Below, in pieces: positions 27,123 to 37,196 of a DNA stretch of 64,000 bases. This stretch comes from Liquorilactobacillus cacaonum DSM 21116 (GTDB lineage: Bacteria; Bacillota; Bacilli; Lactobacillales; Lactobacillaceae). How positions within the stretch are numbered: position 1 is the first letter of the stretch; each line of letters opens with the position of its first letter. The stretch is from positions 125,409-189,408 of the forward strand of contig NZ_AYZE01000014.1 of NCBI RefSeq assembly GCF_001436735.1, given 5' to 3'. Both the position numbers and the translations under genes were made by a program. Under the pieces are notes generated by a model. It had not been told where the DNA came from. It was given only the letters and a program-made list of their open reading frames with translations, and did not search any database.

Positions 27123-27357
27123 AAAAGAACAAGGGCAACTGAAGTTCCTGAAGCAGCGAGTCAATATAATGGTGAAAGTTTGACATTCAATTCTTTAGTG
27201 CTTATCCTCTTTTTTAGATGTAAACTGAAATTAAAGTAGGTTTATACGGTTAGCAATCGTTAAGTGGCTATTAGAGATAGAATGATACTTTTTAGTATCT
27301 TCTTAATTTGGGTGGTACCGCGAAAGATTTCGTCCCTTGGGATGAGGTCTTTTTTTG
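27123..27357 (+). promoter_or_regulatory. T-box riboswitch controlling ileS
   Basis: The leader has a Stem I base (AAAAAAGA pairing with TCTTTTTT), the distal AGCGAGTC...GGTGAAAG motif, and the canonical T-box GGTGGTACCGCG (27311-27322). A terminator follows. ATC at 27204-27206 on the 3' side of the Stem I internal loop is the probable isoleucine specifier, matching the gene downstream. Uncharged tRNA-Ile should pair with the T-box and stabilise the antiterminator. The base after the specifier is C, whereas a purine is usual, so the exact frame of the specifier is not fully certain. Confidence 0.93.
27326..27356 (+). terminator. Terminator of the ileS T-box
   Basis: GATTTCGTCC pairs over ten positions with GGATGAGGTC (some G-U pairs) around CTTG, followed by seven T. 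It overlaps the antiterminator partner sequence, as expected for a transcriptional T-box. Confidence 0.9.
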
Positions 27358-27390
27358 TTTAAAATAATATATTCAAAGGAGATTATTATC

Positions 27391-30189
27391 ATGAGAATCA
27401 AGGAAACATTGAATTTAGGTAAAACAAAATTTCCGATGCGTGGGAATTTGCCTGTACGCGAACTTGAACGTCAAAATGTTTGGGAAGAAAATAAAGTTTA
27501 TGAAAAAAGACAAAAATTAAACGAGGGGAAGCCGACTTTTGTTTTACATGATGGCCCCCCTTATGCTAATGGGAACATTCACATGGGACATGCAATGAAT
27601 AAAATTTCAAAGGATTTTATTGTGAGATCTAAATCAATGATGGGTTTTAGATCACCATATGTTCCCGGATGGGATACTCATGGGTTACCAATTGAGCAAC
27701 AATTGAAAAAAGCAGGTGTTGATCGTAAGACAATGTCCGTTGCAGAATTTCGGGAAAAATGTCGCGAATTTGCTCTTGAACAAGTTGATAAGCAGCGCAA
27801 AGACTTCAAAAGATTAGGTGTTGCTGGTGAATGGGATAATCCGTATGTAACTTTGGATCCAACTTTTGAAGCGCAAGAAGTTAGAGTGTTTGGCAAGATG
27901 GCTGAGCGTGGTTTAATTTATAAAGGGAAAAAACCTGTTTTTTGGTCTTGGTCGTCTGAATCAGCTTTAGCTGAAGCAGAAGTTGAATACCATGATGTAA
28001 CATCTCCTTCAGCATTTTACGGCGAGCATGTGATTGATGGAAAAGGTGTTTTAGATGATGACACTTATATGGTTGTATGGACGACTACACCTTGGACAAT
28101 TCCTGGTTCTGAAGGAATAACGGTTGATAAAGACTTTGATTATTCAGTTGTTCAACCTTCTGGAGAAAAGCGGAAGTTTGTAATTGCTACTGATTTAGTT
28201 GAGGTAAATGCAGAAAGATTTGGTTGGACAGAATATAAAACGTTGAAGACTGTCAAAGGTGCTGATTTAGAGTATGTATTGACTGAACACCCATTCTTTC
28301 CAGAGCGTAAGTTAGTTACTATGATTGGTGATTTTGTAACGTTAGATTCAGGTACTGGTCTTGTGCATACAGCTCCTGGTTTTGGTGAAGATGATTTTAA
28401 TGTTGGTATGCAGTATGGGTTAGATATTTTTGTACCTGTTGATGATAAGGGATATTTGACTTCTGAGGCAGGTAGTGATTTTGAAGGTGTATTTTATGAA
28501 GATGCAAATCAAATCTCACTCGATAAATTAAAAAGTTCTAATTTGTTACTTAAATATATGCCTATTGAACATAGCTACCCATTTGATTGGCGCACAAAAA
28601 AGCCAATTATTTTCAGAGCTACTCCGCAATGGTTTGCTTCTGTAGATAAGATTCGTGATGAGATTTTATCTGCAATCGATGATGTTAAATTCTTCCCGGA
28701 TTGGGGACAAAAACGTTTATACAATATGATTCGTGATCGTGGCGACTGGGTAATTTCAAGACAGCGTGTTTGGGGTGTACCGCTTCCAATTTTTTATGGA
28801 GAAGATGGAGAAGCAATTATCACAAAGGAAACTGTGGATCATGTTGCCGATTTATTTGAAAAAAATGGGTCAAATATTTGGTTCAAAAAAGAAGCAAAAG
28901 AGCTATTACCTGATGGTTTTACAAGCGAACATTCTCCAAATGGTAAATTTACTAAGGAAACAGACATTATGGATGTTTGGTTTGATTCAGGTTCTTCTCA
29001 CCAAGGAGTTTTAGCAGCACGCGAGAACTTAAATTATCCTAGTGATATGTATTTAGAAGGATCAGACCAGTATCGTGGATGGTTCAATTCAAGTTTAATC
29101 ACAAGTGTTGCTGTATCAGGAAAAGCACCATATAAACAAGTTCTTTCACAAGGTTTTACACTTGACGGGGAAGGACGTAAGATGAGTAAGTCGCTTGGAA
29201 ATACCATTGCTCCTGAAAAGGTTATCAAGCAAATGGGAGCAGAAATTATTCGTCTGTGGGTATTAAGTGTTGATACTTCTGCAGATGTGCGAGTTTCCAT
29301 GGATAGTTTTAAACAAATTTCTGAATCATACAGAAAAATTAGAAATACAATACGTTTTTTGTTAGCTAATACGAGTGATTTTGAACCAACTGTTGATTCT
29401 GTTGCATTTGACAATATGGAATCCTTAGATCAGTACATGGAAATCAAAATCAATGAATTTACTAAAGATGTTTTGGATGCTTATGCAACCTATAATTTCA
29501 TGGATATATACAAAAAACTTATTAATTTTGTATCTGTCGACTTGTCTGCTTTTTATTTGGATATTGCAAAAGATGTTGTTTACATTGAGGGACAAAACAG
29601 TCATAAACGTCGATCAATGCAGACTGTTTTATATGATATTGTTGTTCGATTAACAAAATTATTGACCCCTGTATTACCACATACAACTGAAGAAGTTTGG
29701 GAGTATCTAAAAGAACCTGAAGAATATGCTCAATTATCTGAAATGCCATTAGTAATTCATAATAATCAAGAAACTGAAATTTCAAAAAATTTCGCAGAAT
29801 TTATGAATATTCGTTCTGAAGTTTTCAAAGCATTGGAAAAAGCACGTAACGAAAAGCTAATTGGTAAGTCTTTTGAGGCACATGTTACACTTTATGGTTC
29901 GGAAAATGTTCTTAAATTGCTTGGAAAAGTTAACATTGATGTTAGACAAGCATTGATTGTGTCAGCATTAGATGTTAAGCCTCTTTCAGATGCATCAGCT
30001 GATGTAGAAAAATATACAGATGAGATTGCAATTTCTGTGGAACATGCAGCTGGAGAAGTATGTCCACGTTGCCGAATGATTAAAGAAGATGTTGGAAGTG
30101 ATGATCAATTTGCAACACTTTGTGAGAGTTGTGCAACAATTGTAAAAAATGGGTTTCCAGAAGCCATTAGTGAAGGATTAGAGGAATAG
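27391..30189 (+). CDS. ileS: Isoleucyl-tRNA synthetase
   Basis: The 932-residue class I synthetase has a HIGH-type motif (NIHMGHAMN), a large CP1 editing domain, and [10 protein letters not shown]-terminal zinc-binding segment has CPRCR and CESC. It charges tRNA-Ile and edits misactivated valine. The frame extends up to 27355 in the T-box T tract, but AAAGGAG at 27375-27381 and the conserved [17 protein letters not shown] set the start at 27391. A terminator follows. Confidence 0.97.
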   Translation: MRIKETLNLGKTKFPMRGNLPVRELERQNVWEENKVYEKRQKLNEGKPTFVLHDGPPYANGNIHMGHAMNKISKDFIVRSKSMMGFRSPYVPGWDTHGLPIEQQLKKAGVDRKTMSVAEFREKCREFALEQVDKQRKDFKRLGVAGEWDNPYVTLDPTFEAQEVRVFGKMAERGLIYKGKKPVFWSWSSESALAEAEVEYHDVTSPSAFYGEHVIDGKGVLDDDTYMVVWTTTPWTIPGSEGITVDKDFDYSVVQPSGEKRKFVIATDLVEVNAERFGWTEYKTLKTVKGADLEYVLTEHPFFPERKLVTMIGDFVTLDSGTGLVHTAPGFGEDDFNVGMQYGLDIFVPVDDKGYLTSEAGSDFEGVFYEDANQISLDKLKSSNLLLKYMPIEHSYPFDWRTKKPIIFRATPQWFASVDKIRDEILSAIDDVKFFPDWGQKRLYNMIRDRGDWVISRQRVWGVPLPIFYGEDGEAIITKETVDHVADLFEKNGSNIWFKKEAKELLPDGFTSEHSPNGKFTKETDIMDVWFDSGSSHQGVLAARENLNYPSDMYLEGSDQYRGWFNSSLITSVAVSGKAPYKQVLSQGFTLDGEGRKMSKSLGNTIAPEKVIKQMGAEIIRLWVLSVDTSADVRVSMDSFKQISESYRKIRNTIRFLLANTSDFEPTVDSVAFDNMESLDQYMEIKINEFTKDVLDAYATYNFMDIYKKLINFVSVDLSAFYLDIAKDVVYIEGQNSHKRRSMQTVLYDIVVRLTKLLTPVLPHTTEEVWEYLKEPEEYAQLSEMPLVIHNNQETEISKNFAEFMNIRSEVFKALEKARNEKLIGKSFEAHVTLYGSENVLKLLGKVNIDVRQALIVSALDVKPLSDASADVEKYTDEIAISVEHAAGEVCPRCRMIKEDVGSDDQFATLCESCATIVKNGFPEAISEGLEE

Positions 30190-30224
30190 ATCAAAGAATA
30201 GTTGAGTAAAGTTAAATCTATTCG

Positions 30225-30257
30225 AAAAGTAGGTTATGAACTTAGCCTATTTTTTTT
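30225..30257 (+). terminator. Terminator after ileS
   Basis: TAGGTTA (30230-30236) pairs with TAGCCTA (30243-30249, one wobble) and is followed by eight T. The upstream A run extends the stem. The rest of the gap to dapF holds only a promoter. Confidence 0.85.
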
Positions 30258-30370
30258 GTATTTTAAAGTATAAAAATCATTCATTCGTGAGAAAGAGTAT
30301 GTAAGACATAAGAAAAATTGTAAATAAAGTTTGAATAATTACTATTAGTAAGACTAAATCGCATAAATTC

Positions 30371-30379
30371 TGCTATTAT
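30371..30379 (+). promoter_or_regulatory. Probable extended -10 promoter of the dapF operon
   Basis: TGC-TATTAT (30371-30379) is an extended -10 with a poor -35. An alternative is TTGAAT at 30331 with CTAAAT at 30354, spaced 17. Either starts a transcript about 35-60 bases before dapF. Confidence 0.45.
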
Positions 30380-30417
30380 AGTTGTAAGATATTGATAAGT
30401 TGTAGGAGGATATTCTT

Positions 30418-31395
30418 ATGAAGATGAAGAAAGTTCATGGTTCGGGAAATGATTTTTTTATTTTGGATGAGAAGCAATTAGATAAGGAATTATCTGAAGA
30501 AGAATTAAGGACGCTCGCCAAGTATGTATGTGATCGTAAATCTGGATTACATGGAGGATCTGATGGGATTTTGTATATTACAAGTGGTCATGATGATTCG
30601 GTAGTTGGCAAAATGCGTGTGATTAATGCAGATGGTAGTGAGGCTAGCATGTGCGGTAATGGTATTAGGACAGTTGCAAGATATTTGAGTGAGGAAAACC
30701 ATCTCAGTAGTTTTAAAATAGAAACTATGTATGCAGATTTAGAAGTAAAAAAAGCCCAAAATATTGCACCTGATGTAATTGCATTTGATGCAGAAATTTC
30801 ACCAGTTAGTTTTATGGCTAGTGATTTAAAGATGAATATTGATGTCAAAGAAAAACTGTTCAATGAAATTATACCAACATTGTCACCCACTTTTAAATTT
30901 TCAGCTGTTGCAGTTCCTAATCCACATCTAATTACTTTTGTTAATCATCAAGAACTGATGGGGCCTGAGCTAGGAAGAATTGCTAAATATTTGAACGATG
31001 GTAAAAATCCGATTTTTCCTGATGGTGTGAATGTTAGTTTTGTTGAAGTACTTGCCAATAAAAAAATATTTGTAAGAACATTTGAAAGAGGTGTTGGTTT
31101 TACAAATGCCTGTGGAACAGCTATGTCTGCCTCTTCTTTAATATATTCACTACTTTATCCAGAGCAAACAAATTTTGATGATTTAATAGAGGTGCTAAAC
31201 CCTGGTGGCATGGTTAATACAAGAGTTCATGTTCGTAAAAATGGATCTTACTGGATGTCTTTAATTGGGAATGCTACCTTTACTGCAGAAGTTGAGCTAT
31301 CGCAAGATCAAGCATTGATTGGTGATTTTGCGGATGTTAAGTGGATAGAAACAAGTGAACAGGCTGCTTATGAAAATTTTGTAGGAAATTTATAA
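30418..31395 (+). CDS. dapF: Diaminopimelate epimerase
   Basis: The 325-residue enzyme converts LL- to meso-diaminopimelate, the precursor of lysine and, here, probably of the cell wall crosslink. The two catalytic cysteines are visible: C79 in ASMCGNGIRT and C232 in TNACGTAMSAS. It is longer than the common 270-280 residue DapF, as in lactobacilli. GGAGGA precedes the ATG. It heads a run of genes to 34441, spaced by 2-22 bases. Confidence 0.95.
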   Translation: MKMKKVHGSGNDFFILDEKQLDKELSEEELRTLAKYVCDRKSGLHGGSDGILYITSGHDDSVVGKMRVINADGSEASMCGNGIRTVARYLSEENHLSSFKIETMYADLEVKKAQNIAPDVIAFDAEISPVSFMASDLKMNIDVKEKLFNEIIPTLSPTFKFSAVAVPNPHLITFVNHQELMGPELGRIAKYLNDGKNPIFPDGVNVSFVEVLANKKIFVRTFERGVGFTNACGTAMSASSLIYSLLYPEQTNFDDLIEVLNPGGMVNTRVHVRKNGSYWMSLIGNATFTAEVELSQDQALIGDFADVKWIETSEQAAYENFVGNL

Positions 31396-31397
31396 TT

Positions 31398-31949
31398 ATG
31401 AGATATGAAGAAAAAATAGTAAATTCAAGAAAAGTATACCAGGGTAAAGTAATTGATCTCGAAGAAGAGACTGTGGAGTTGCCTAACGGTGAACAGGCTA
31501 AAAGGGAAATTGTCCGGCATCATGGTGCAGTAGCCATAATGTGCGTAACAGCTGAAAAAAAGATGATTTTTGTTAAACAATGGAGAGAACCTATGAGGAA
31601 AGTAACCTTAGAGATTCCTGCTGGAAAAATAGAAACCAATGAAAAGAACCCTGAGAATACAGCTATTCGTGAGCTTAATGAAGAAGTTAGATTGCATCCT
31701 GGAAAATTAGATTTGCTTGCTGATTTCTTTACATCACCAGGATTTGCAGATGAACACATGTTTTTATATTATGCATCTGATTTAAAACCTGTTTTAACGA
31801 AATTACCACAAGATGTAGATGAGTTTTTGAACGTTGTGGAACTAACACTTGCAGAAGCAAAAAAGGAAATTGAAGCTGGATTAATATGTGATAGTAAAAC
31901 AATTATGGCTGTTTGGCAATGGGAGTTACAAGAATTAAGGAGAAGTTGA
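31398..31949 (+). CDS. Nudix hydrolase, ADP-ribose pyrophosphatase type
   Basis: The 183-residue protein has a Nudix box, GKIETNEKNPENTAIRELNE followed by EVRL, one residue longer than the strict pattern between its first E and RE. AGKIE and a downstream SPGFADEHMFLYYA fit the ADP-ribose pyrophosphatase group. It would hydrolyse ADP-ribose to AMP and ribose-5-phosphate. It starts two bases after dapF with a distant AGGA. The substrate is inferred from family only. Confidence 0.88.
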   Translation: MRYEEKIVNSRKVYQGKVIDLEEETVELPNGEQAKREIVRHHGAVAIMCVTAEKKMIFVKQWREPMRKVTLEIPAGKIETNEKNPENTAIRELNEEVRLHPGKLDLLADFFTSPGFADEHMFLYYASDLKPVLTKLPQDVDEFLNVVELTLAEAKKEIEAGLICDSKTIMAVWQWELQELRRS

Positions 31950-31950
31950 T

Positions 31951-32220
31951 TTGGGATTAAAAGAAAAGTTTTTAAGAAATGGTGGACGACATTCGCAAGA
32001 AGGGAAAACAGATTCCTTTGCTGACAAAAATGAAAAAAGCTTTGATGATGAATTAGTCAATGAAGAAGTTACAAGTCGTGCTCAGCAAAGAAAAAATCTA
32101 AAAACTGAATTGGCGGATGAAAAGAAAAGAAAATTATCGGTAAGATTGAACTGGATGATTGTTTGTTTAATTGTTGCAATTATTTGTGTTTATCTTTTTA
32201 TGGTATATGTAAATTTTTGA
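31951..32220 (+). CDS. Small C-terminally anchored membrane protein of unknown function
   Basis: The 89-residue protein is highly charged to residue 64 (many Lys, Glu and Asp, likely disordered) and has one membrane segment at about 67-86. The start is TTG at 31951 with AAGGAG eight bases upstream, one base after the Nudix stop. A similar small protein lies between the Nudix and mtnN genes in other lactobacilli, from memory. I do not recognise a domain. The topology suggests a cytoplasmic tail held at the membrane. Confidence 0.75.
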   Translation: MGLKEKFLRNGGRHSQEGKTDSFADKNEKSFDDELVNEEVTSRAQQRKNLKTELADEKKRKLSVRLNWMIVCLIVAIICVYLFMVYVNF

Positions 32221-32240
32221 TAGAGGAATGGTGTAGAAAA

Positions 32241-32927
32241 ATGAAGTATGGTATTTTGTGTGCAATGGATGAAGAAATAAAGGCATTAAAAAAAGAATTG
32301 GTTGATGCAAAACAAACTGAAATAGCTGGGACTATTTTTTATGAAGGAAAGATTGGTCCTAATGAGGTTGTTCTTGTTCAGTCTGGGATTGGAAAAGTTC
32401 AAGCTGGAATGACAACAGGTCTTTTAATTGCAAAGTTTGGTGCAGAAGTTGTGATAAATTCTGGTTCTGCTGGTGGAATTGGCAATGATTTGCATGTAGG
32501 AGATGTAGTTTTGTCTACTTTGGTTGCTTATCATGATGTTGATGTAACTGCTTTTGGTTATCTACCAGGGCAATTACCACAACAACCACAAAAATTTGTG
32601 GCTGATGAACAGTTGATTGTTAAAGTTGAACAAGCAGCTAAAGAGAACCAACAAAATGTTAGATTAGGTTTAATTGTGACAGGGGACCAATTTGTTGCAT
32701 CTTCGTTAAAAATCAGAGAAATTAAAGACATGTACCCAGAGGTACTTTGTTGTGAGATGGAAGGAGCAGCAATTGCACAGGTTGCATTTCAATTTAAGAT
32801 TCCTTTTGTAGTTATTAGAGCAATGTCTGACACTGGTGATGAAGATGCTAATGTCTCGTTTGATGAATTTATAATTGAGGCGGGTAAGAAGTCTGCACAG
32901 ATGATTTTAAACCTCTTAGCAAAGTAG
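32241..32927 (+). CDS. mtnN: 5'-methylthioadenosine/S-adenosylhomocysteine nucleosidase
   Basis: The 228-residue nucleoside phosphorylase-fold enzyme opens MKYGILCAMDEEIKALKKEL. It contains INSGSAGGI, TGDQFVAS, CCEMEGAAIAQVAF and RAMSDTGDEDA, which carries the catalytic Asp. It removes adenine from methylthioadenosine and S-adenosylhomocysteine, detoxifying methylation by-products. The frame stays open to 32163, but ATG 32241, after GAGGAATGG, matches the family. Confidence 0.96.
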   Translation: MKYGILCAMDEEIKALKKELVDAKQTEIAGTIFYEGKIGPNEVVLVQSGIGKVQAGMTTGLLIAKFGAEVVINSGSAGGIGNDLHVGDVVLSTLVAYHDVDVTAFGYLPGQLPQQPQKFVADEQLIVKVEQAAKENQQNVRLGLIVTGDQFVASSLKIREIKDMYPEVLCCEMEGAAIAQVAFQFKIPFVVIRAMSDTGDEDANVSFDEFIIEAGKKSAQMILNLLAK

Positions 32928-32937
32928 GAGGATGAAA

Positions 32938-34080
32938 GTGAAACATATTTATTTAGATAATGCAGCAACAACACCTATGACTGCACCAGTTATCGAAACA
33001 ATGATTGAGACAATGAAGAATGTTTTTGGAAATGCATCAAGTACACATTTTTATGGTCGAAAAGCACGTGCGGTTTTAGATGATAGTAGGCATTTGATTG
33101 CAAAATCTATCAATGCAAAAAAGGATGACCAAATTGTTTTTACAAGTGGAGGAACTGAAAGCGATAATACAGCAATTATTGAGACTGCTCTAGCTAGACA
33201 AAACTTTGGGAAGCATTTAATAACTACAGCAATTGAACATGAGGCTGTTTTAAAATCAATGGAATATTTAGAAACATTAGGTTTTGAAATAACTTATTTA
33301 TCGGTTGATGAAAAGGGTATGATTTCTCTAGAAGATTTGAAAAAAGCACTTAGGCCAGATACAATTTTGGTTTCCATAATGATGGGTAATAATGAAGTTG
33401 GGAGTTATCTACCAATACATGAAATTGGTGAGATTGTTAAAGAAACAAATGCATGGTTTCATACGGACGCAGTGCAAGCATATGGATTAGTTGAAATAGA
33501 TGTACAAGAAGATAATATCGATTTATTATCCACTTCAGCTCACAAATTAAATGGTCCAAAATTTCTCGGATTTTTATATCGTTCAGAAAAAGTTATTATT
33601 CCGTCTTTATTGAAGGGTGGAGATCAAGAATTAAAAAGAAGGGCAGGAACTGAAAATATTCCTGCAATTGCTGCATTTGCGAAAGCCGTTAGCTTAGTTG
33701 ATACGCCAGAAAAAGAAAGAAGACAGGTAAAATATTACAATTTTAAACAACAATTGCTTAATGGACTAAGGAAAAATGGAATTGATTTTGCTATTAATGG
33801 TGAAGTCTCAAGGGAAAACTTGCAGCATGTGATTAATATTTGGTTTAAGGGTTGTAAAAGAGATGCATTACTAACAAACCTTGATTTGAATGGAATTTCA
33901 GCTTCAGCAGGTTCAGCATGTACTGCGGGAAGTGTGGAACCTTCACATGTACTTACAGCAATGTATGGTGAAGATAGCCCAAGAATTGAGGAATCATTAC
34001 GTTTTAGTTTTGGTGTTGAAAATACTGCAGAAGACATTGATTATTTGATTCAAAAATTAGTAAAAATTATAAAAAAATAA
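32938..34080 (+). CDS. Cysteine desulfurase, NifS/IscS class
   Basis: The 380-residue PLP enzyme takes sulfur from cysteine as a persulfide. It shows LDNAATTPM, HTDAVQAYG, the PLP lysine in STSAHKLNGPKF, and the persulfide loop SAGSACTAGSVEPSHVL. GTG at 32938 is preferred over ATG 32932 because GGAGG ends at the latter. In Bacillus a similar desulfurase (YrvO) is paired with the tRNA thiolase. mnmA is 474 bases downstream, so this is probably its sulfur donor. Confidence 0.92.
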   Translation: MKHIYLDNAATTPMTAPVIETMIETMKNVFGNASSTHFYGRKARAVLDDSRHLIAKSINAKKDDQIVFTSGGTESDNTAIIETALARQNFGKHLITTAIEHEAVLKSMEYLETLGFEITYLSVDEKGMISLEDLKKALRPDTILVSIMMGNNEVGSYLPIHEIGEIVKETNAWFHTDAVQAYGLVEIDVQEDNIDLLSTSAHKLNGPKFLGFLYRSEKVIIPSLLKGGDQELKRRAGTENIPAIAAFAKAVSLVDTPEKERRQVKYYNFKQQLLNGLRKNGIDFAINGEVSRENLQHVINIWFKGCKRDALLTNLDLNGISASAGSACTAGSVEPSHVLTAMYGEDSPRIEESLRFSFGVENTAEDIDYLIQKLVKIIKK

Positions 34081-34099
34081 TTTGGGGAGGAGTTTAATA

Positions 34100-34441
34100 A
34101 TGGCATATACATCGGAAGCAAAAATTTTAGGGGATAGCCGTACTTTTAAGTTGAGTTCTGGAATCAAGAAATATACACTCAGAGATATTGGGTTTATGGA
34201 AACAAACGGTGGGAAGTTTGTTTTGGAGCGACCACTTGATCGAAATTCTCCTTATAGTGCAAGTATTAAATTAAAAGTCACTATCAGTAGTGATTTGAAA
34301 TCTTTTAAAATTGGGGTAACTAGTGCAAATGGTCTAAAAGAAATTAATATTTTTAATAATAATGTTGTTTCTGATCATGTGGAACAATTAAACTTTTTGC
34401 TTGATAATCTTGAACAAAGAGATATTTTAAGTGAAATGTAA
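34100..34441 (+). CDS. DUF1831 protein between desulfurase and tRNA thiolase
   Basis: The 113-residue cytoplasmic protein is of the DUF1831 family known from lactobacilli. It has no cysteine, so it cannot itself carry persulfide sulfur. GGGGAGGAG precedes the ATG at 34100; an upstream TTG at 34082 lies before that site. It is the last gene of the dapF run, and mnmA with its own promoter comes 113 bases later. A link to tRNA thiolation or to desulfurase control is suggested by position only. Confidence 0.8.
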   Translation: MAYTSEAKILGDSRTFKLSSGIKKYTLRDIGFMETNGGKFVLERPLDRNSPYSASIKLKVTISSDLKSFKIGVTSANGLKEINIFNNNVVSDHVEQLNFLLDNLEQRDILSEM

Positions 34442-34451
34442 AGAGTATAAC

Positions 34452-34480
34452 TTGTCAAAAGATAGCGTAATAGATATAAT
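34452..34480 (+). promoter_or_regulatory. Promoter of mnmA
   Basis: TTGTCA (34452-34457), 17 bases, TATAAT (34475-34480): a near-consensus promoter. A perfect inverted repeat AGATTC-A-GAATCT (34517-34529) lies in the leader, 26 bases before the start. Confidence 0.8.
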
Positions 34481-34536
34481 GGAATTTACTGAAATAATAC
34501 GACCTTCAACTCGTAGAGATTCAGAATCTATATTGA

Positions 34537-35682
<1,146 letters not shown>

Positions 35683-35721
35683 TTAAAAAGTAACTTGATT
35701 CTTTAATTTTTAAATAGTGCT

Positions 35722-35767
35722 GCTCTCAATCGAGAAAGATAATTTCGTTTGAGAGCTTATTTTTTTA
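35722..35767 (+). terminator. Terminator after mnmA
   Basis: GCTCTCAA (35722-35729) pairs with TTGAGAGC (35749-35756), with inner CGA/TCG-type pairing, then a T-rich run. Confidence 0.85.
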
Positions 35768-35853
35768 AAATGAAAATTATTTTGTTAATAACATGATAAT
35801 ACACAGAATTAATGGCATAATTAAGTGTAAGTTTATAAAGGAGAATAAGGTCA

Positions 35854-36507
35854 ATGACAAAATTATTTTTTGTTAGGCATGGTAAAACTTTTTGGAATTT
35901 GGAAGGAAGATATCAGGGAGCTAATGGAGATTCCCCCTTACTACCTGAAAGTTTCAATGAGATAAAGTTACTAGCACTTTTTTTAAAAAAGGAAAAATTT
36001 GCAAAAATCTATAGTAGTCCCATTAAACGGGCAATTATAACAGCAAATGAATTAGCAAAAAATCTTTCACAAAATCTTGAAGTTGAAACGAATAAAAATT
36101 TAGAAGAATTTAACTTAGGTATGATGGAAGGAATGTTATTTTCAGAAGTTGCAAAGAAGTATCCTAAAGAATTAGATAATTTTCGCAATCATCCGAATTT
36201 GTATAATGCAAAAAATATCAAAGGGGAAAGTTTTACAGAATTATTTGCAAGAATGACACCAACAATTAGAAAGATTTGTGAGGAAAATCCCAATGAAAAT
36301 GTAATTGTGGTAGGTCATGGTGCTGCTCTTTGTGCAGAAATAAGATACCTTTTAGGATATTCTTTAGAAGATTTACGAAAAGATGGCGGCTTGTCAAATA
36401 CAAGTACAACGATTCTCGAAACGACTGATGGAATGAATTTTAGATGCCTAGTATGGAATCAAACCGATTATTTGAAGCGTAGATTAGATGTAAGTGATAC
36501 AGTTTAG
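35854..36507 (+). CDS. Histidine phosphatase superfamily protein (phosphoglycerate mutase-like)
   Basis: The 217-residue protein opens FFVRHGKTFWNLEGRYQG with the catalytic RHG, and has SSPIKRAIITA and a second histidine in VVGHGAALCAE. This is the branch 1 histidine phosphatase fold. The small size argues against the glycolytic mutase and for a phosphatase of unknown substrate. AAAGGAG is nine bases before the ATG. It stands between mnmA and the TPR-recD2 pair, which are adjacent in Bacillus. Confidence 0.88.
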   Translation: MTKLFFVRHGKTFWNLEGRYQGANGDSPLLPESFNEIKLLALFLKKEKFAKIYSSPIKRAIITANELAKNLSQNLEVETNKNLEEFNLGMMEGMLFSEVAKKYPKELDNFRNHPNLYNAKNIKGESFTELFARMTPTIRKICEENPNENVIVVGHGAALCAEIRYLLGYSLEDLRKDGGLSNTSTTILETTDGMNFRCLVWNQTDYLKRRLDVSDTV

Positions 36508-36518
36508 GAAGTGATTTT

Positions 36519-37196
36519 GTGAGAAAAGAAGAACTCGAAAAAAAACTTGATGAATTAATTAAACAAAATATAAAGAAAATTGAATTGCATTCAGATGATG
36601 TTAAAGGGTATTACGAACTAGGTGTTTTATTAACCGATTGTAAAGAGTTTCAGTTGGCAGAAGAATTATTTATTAAGGCATTGAGTAGATTTAAATCAGT
36701 AGAAGAATGTGATTTATTATTTTATGGATTGGGAAATGTTTTGTATAGTGCAAATGAATATACAAACGCAATGAAATATTTTAGAAAAATTAAAGGACCA
36801 AAATTGCTTAGTGAGAGTTATCTGATGATTGCACAGTGTTTTTATGCCCAAGAACAATATCAACAATCTTTGGGATTCGCGCTAACTGTCTCGGAGAAAA
36901 TGCAACAAAATACTTCTTCAAAATTGCTTATTGCAAAAAATTTTATAGCTCTTGGAGATTTTAAAAATGCCAAAAAGTATCTTGACGAATTTTTAGTATT
37001 GGACGATAAAGATTTTGATGCATGGTTCCAAAGAGGAGTGGTAGCGTTAGTTTTAGATGAAAATGAAGATAATGTATATTTTGGAAAAGCAAAACAAATT
37101 GATAAAAATAAATTTTTTAAAATGAAAGAAAGGCTAATAGAAATCCAAGAGGCTCTTATTATTCAAGCAAAGAAGAAGGGAGGTTCAAAAAAATGA
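36519..37196 (+). CDS. Tetratricopeptide repeat protein
   Basis: The 225-residue soluble helical protein has about five TPR-like units (for example KGYYELGVLLTDCKEFQLAEEL and LLFYGLGNVLYSANEYTNAM). The start is GTG at 36519 after AGGAAGTGA. It overlaps recD2 by four bases. A TPR protein in this place matches yrrB of Bacillus, between trmU and recD2. The role is unknown; TPRs mediate protein contacts. Confidence 0.85.
   Translation: MRKEELEKKLDELIKQNIKKIELHSDDVKGYYELGVLLTDCKEFQLAEELFIKALSRFKSVEECDLLFYGLGNVLYSANEYTNAMKYFRKIKGPKLLSESYLMIAQCFYAQEQYQQSLGFALTVSEKMQQNTSSKLLIAKNFIALGDFKNAKKYLDEFLVLDDKDFDAWFQRGVVALVLDENEDNVYFGKAKQIDKNKFFKMKERLIEIQEALIIQAKKKGGSKK

Noticed and set aside
31398-31949. 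Nudix box judged defective because of one extra residue and R in place of the last G
   Set aside because: The REL-x-EE core is intact, and EE-x-RL endings occur in lactobacillar ADP-ribose pyrophosphatases, so loss of function is not supported.
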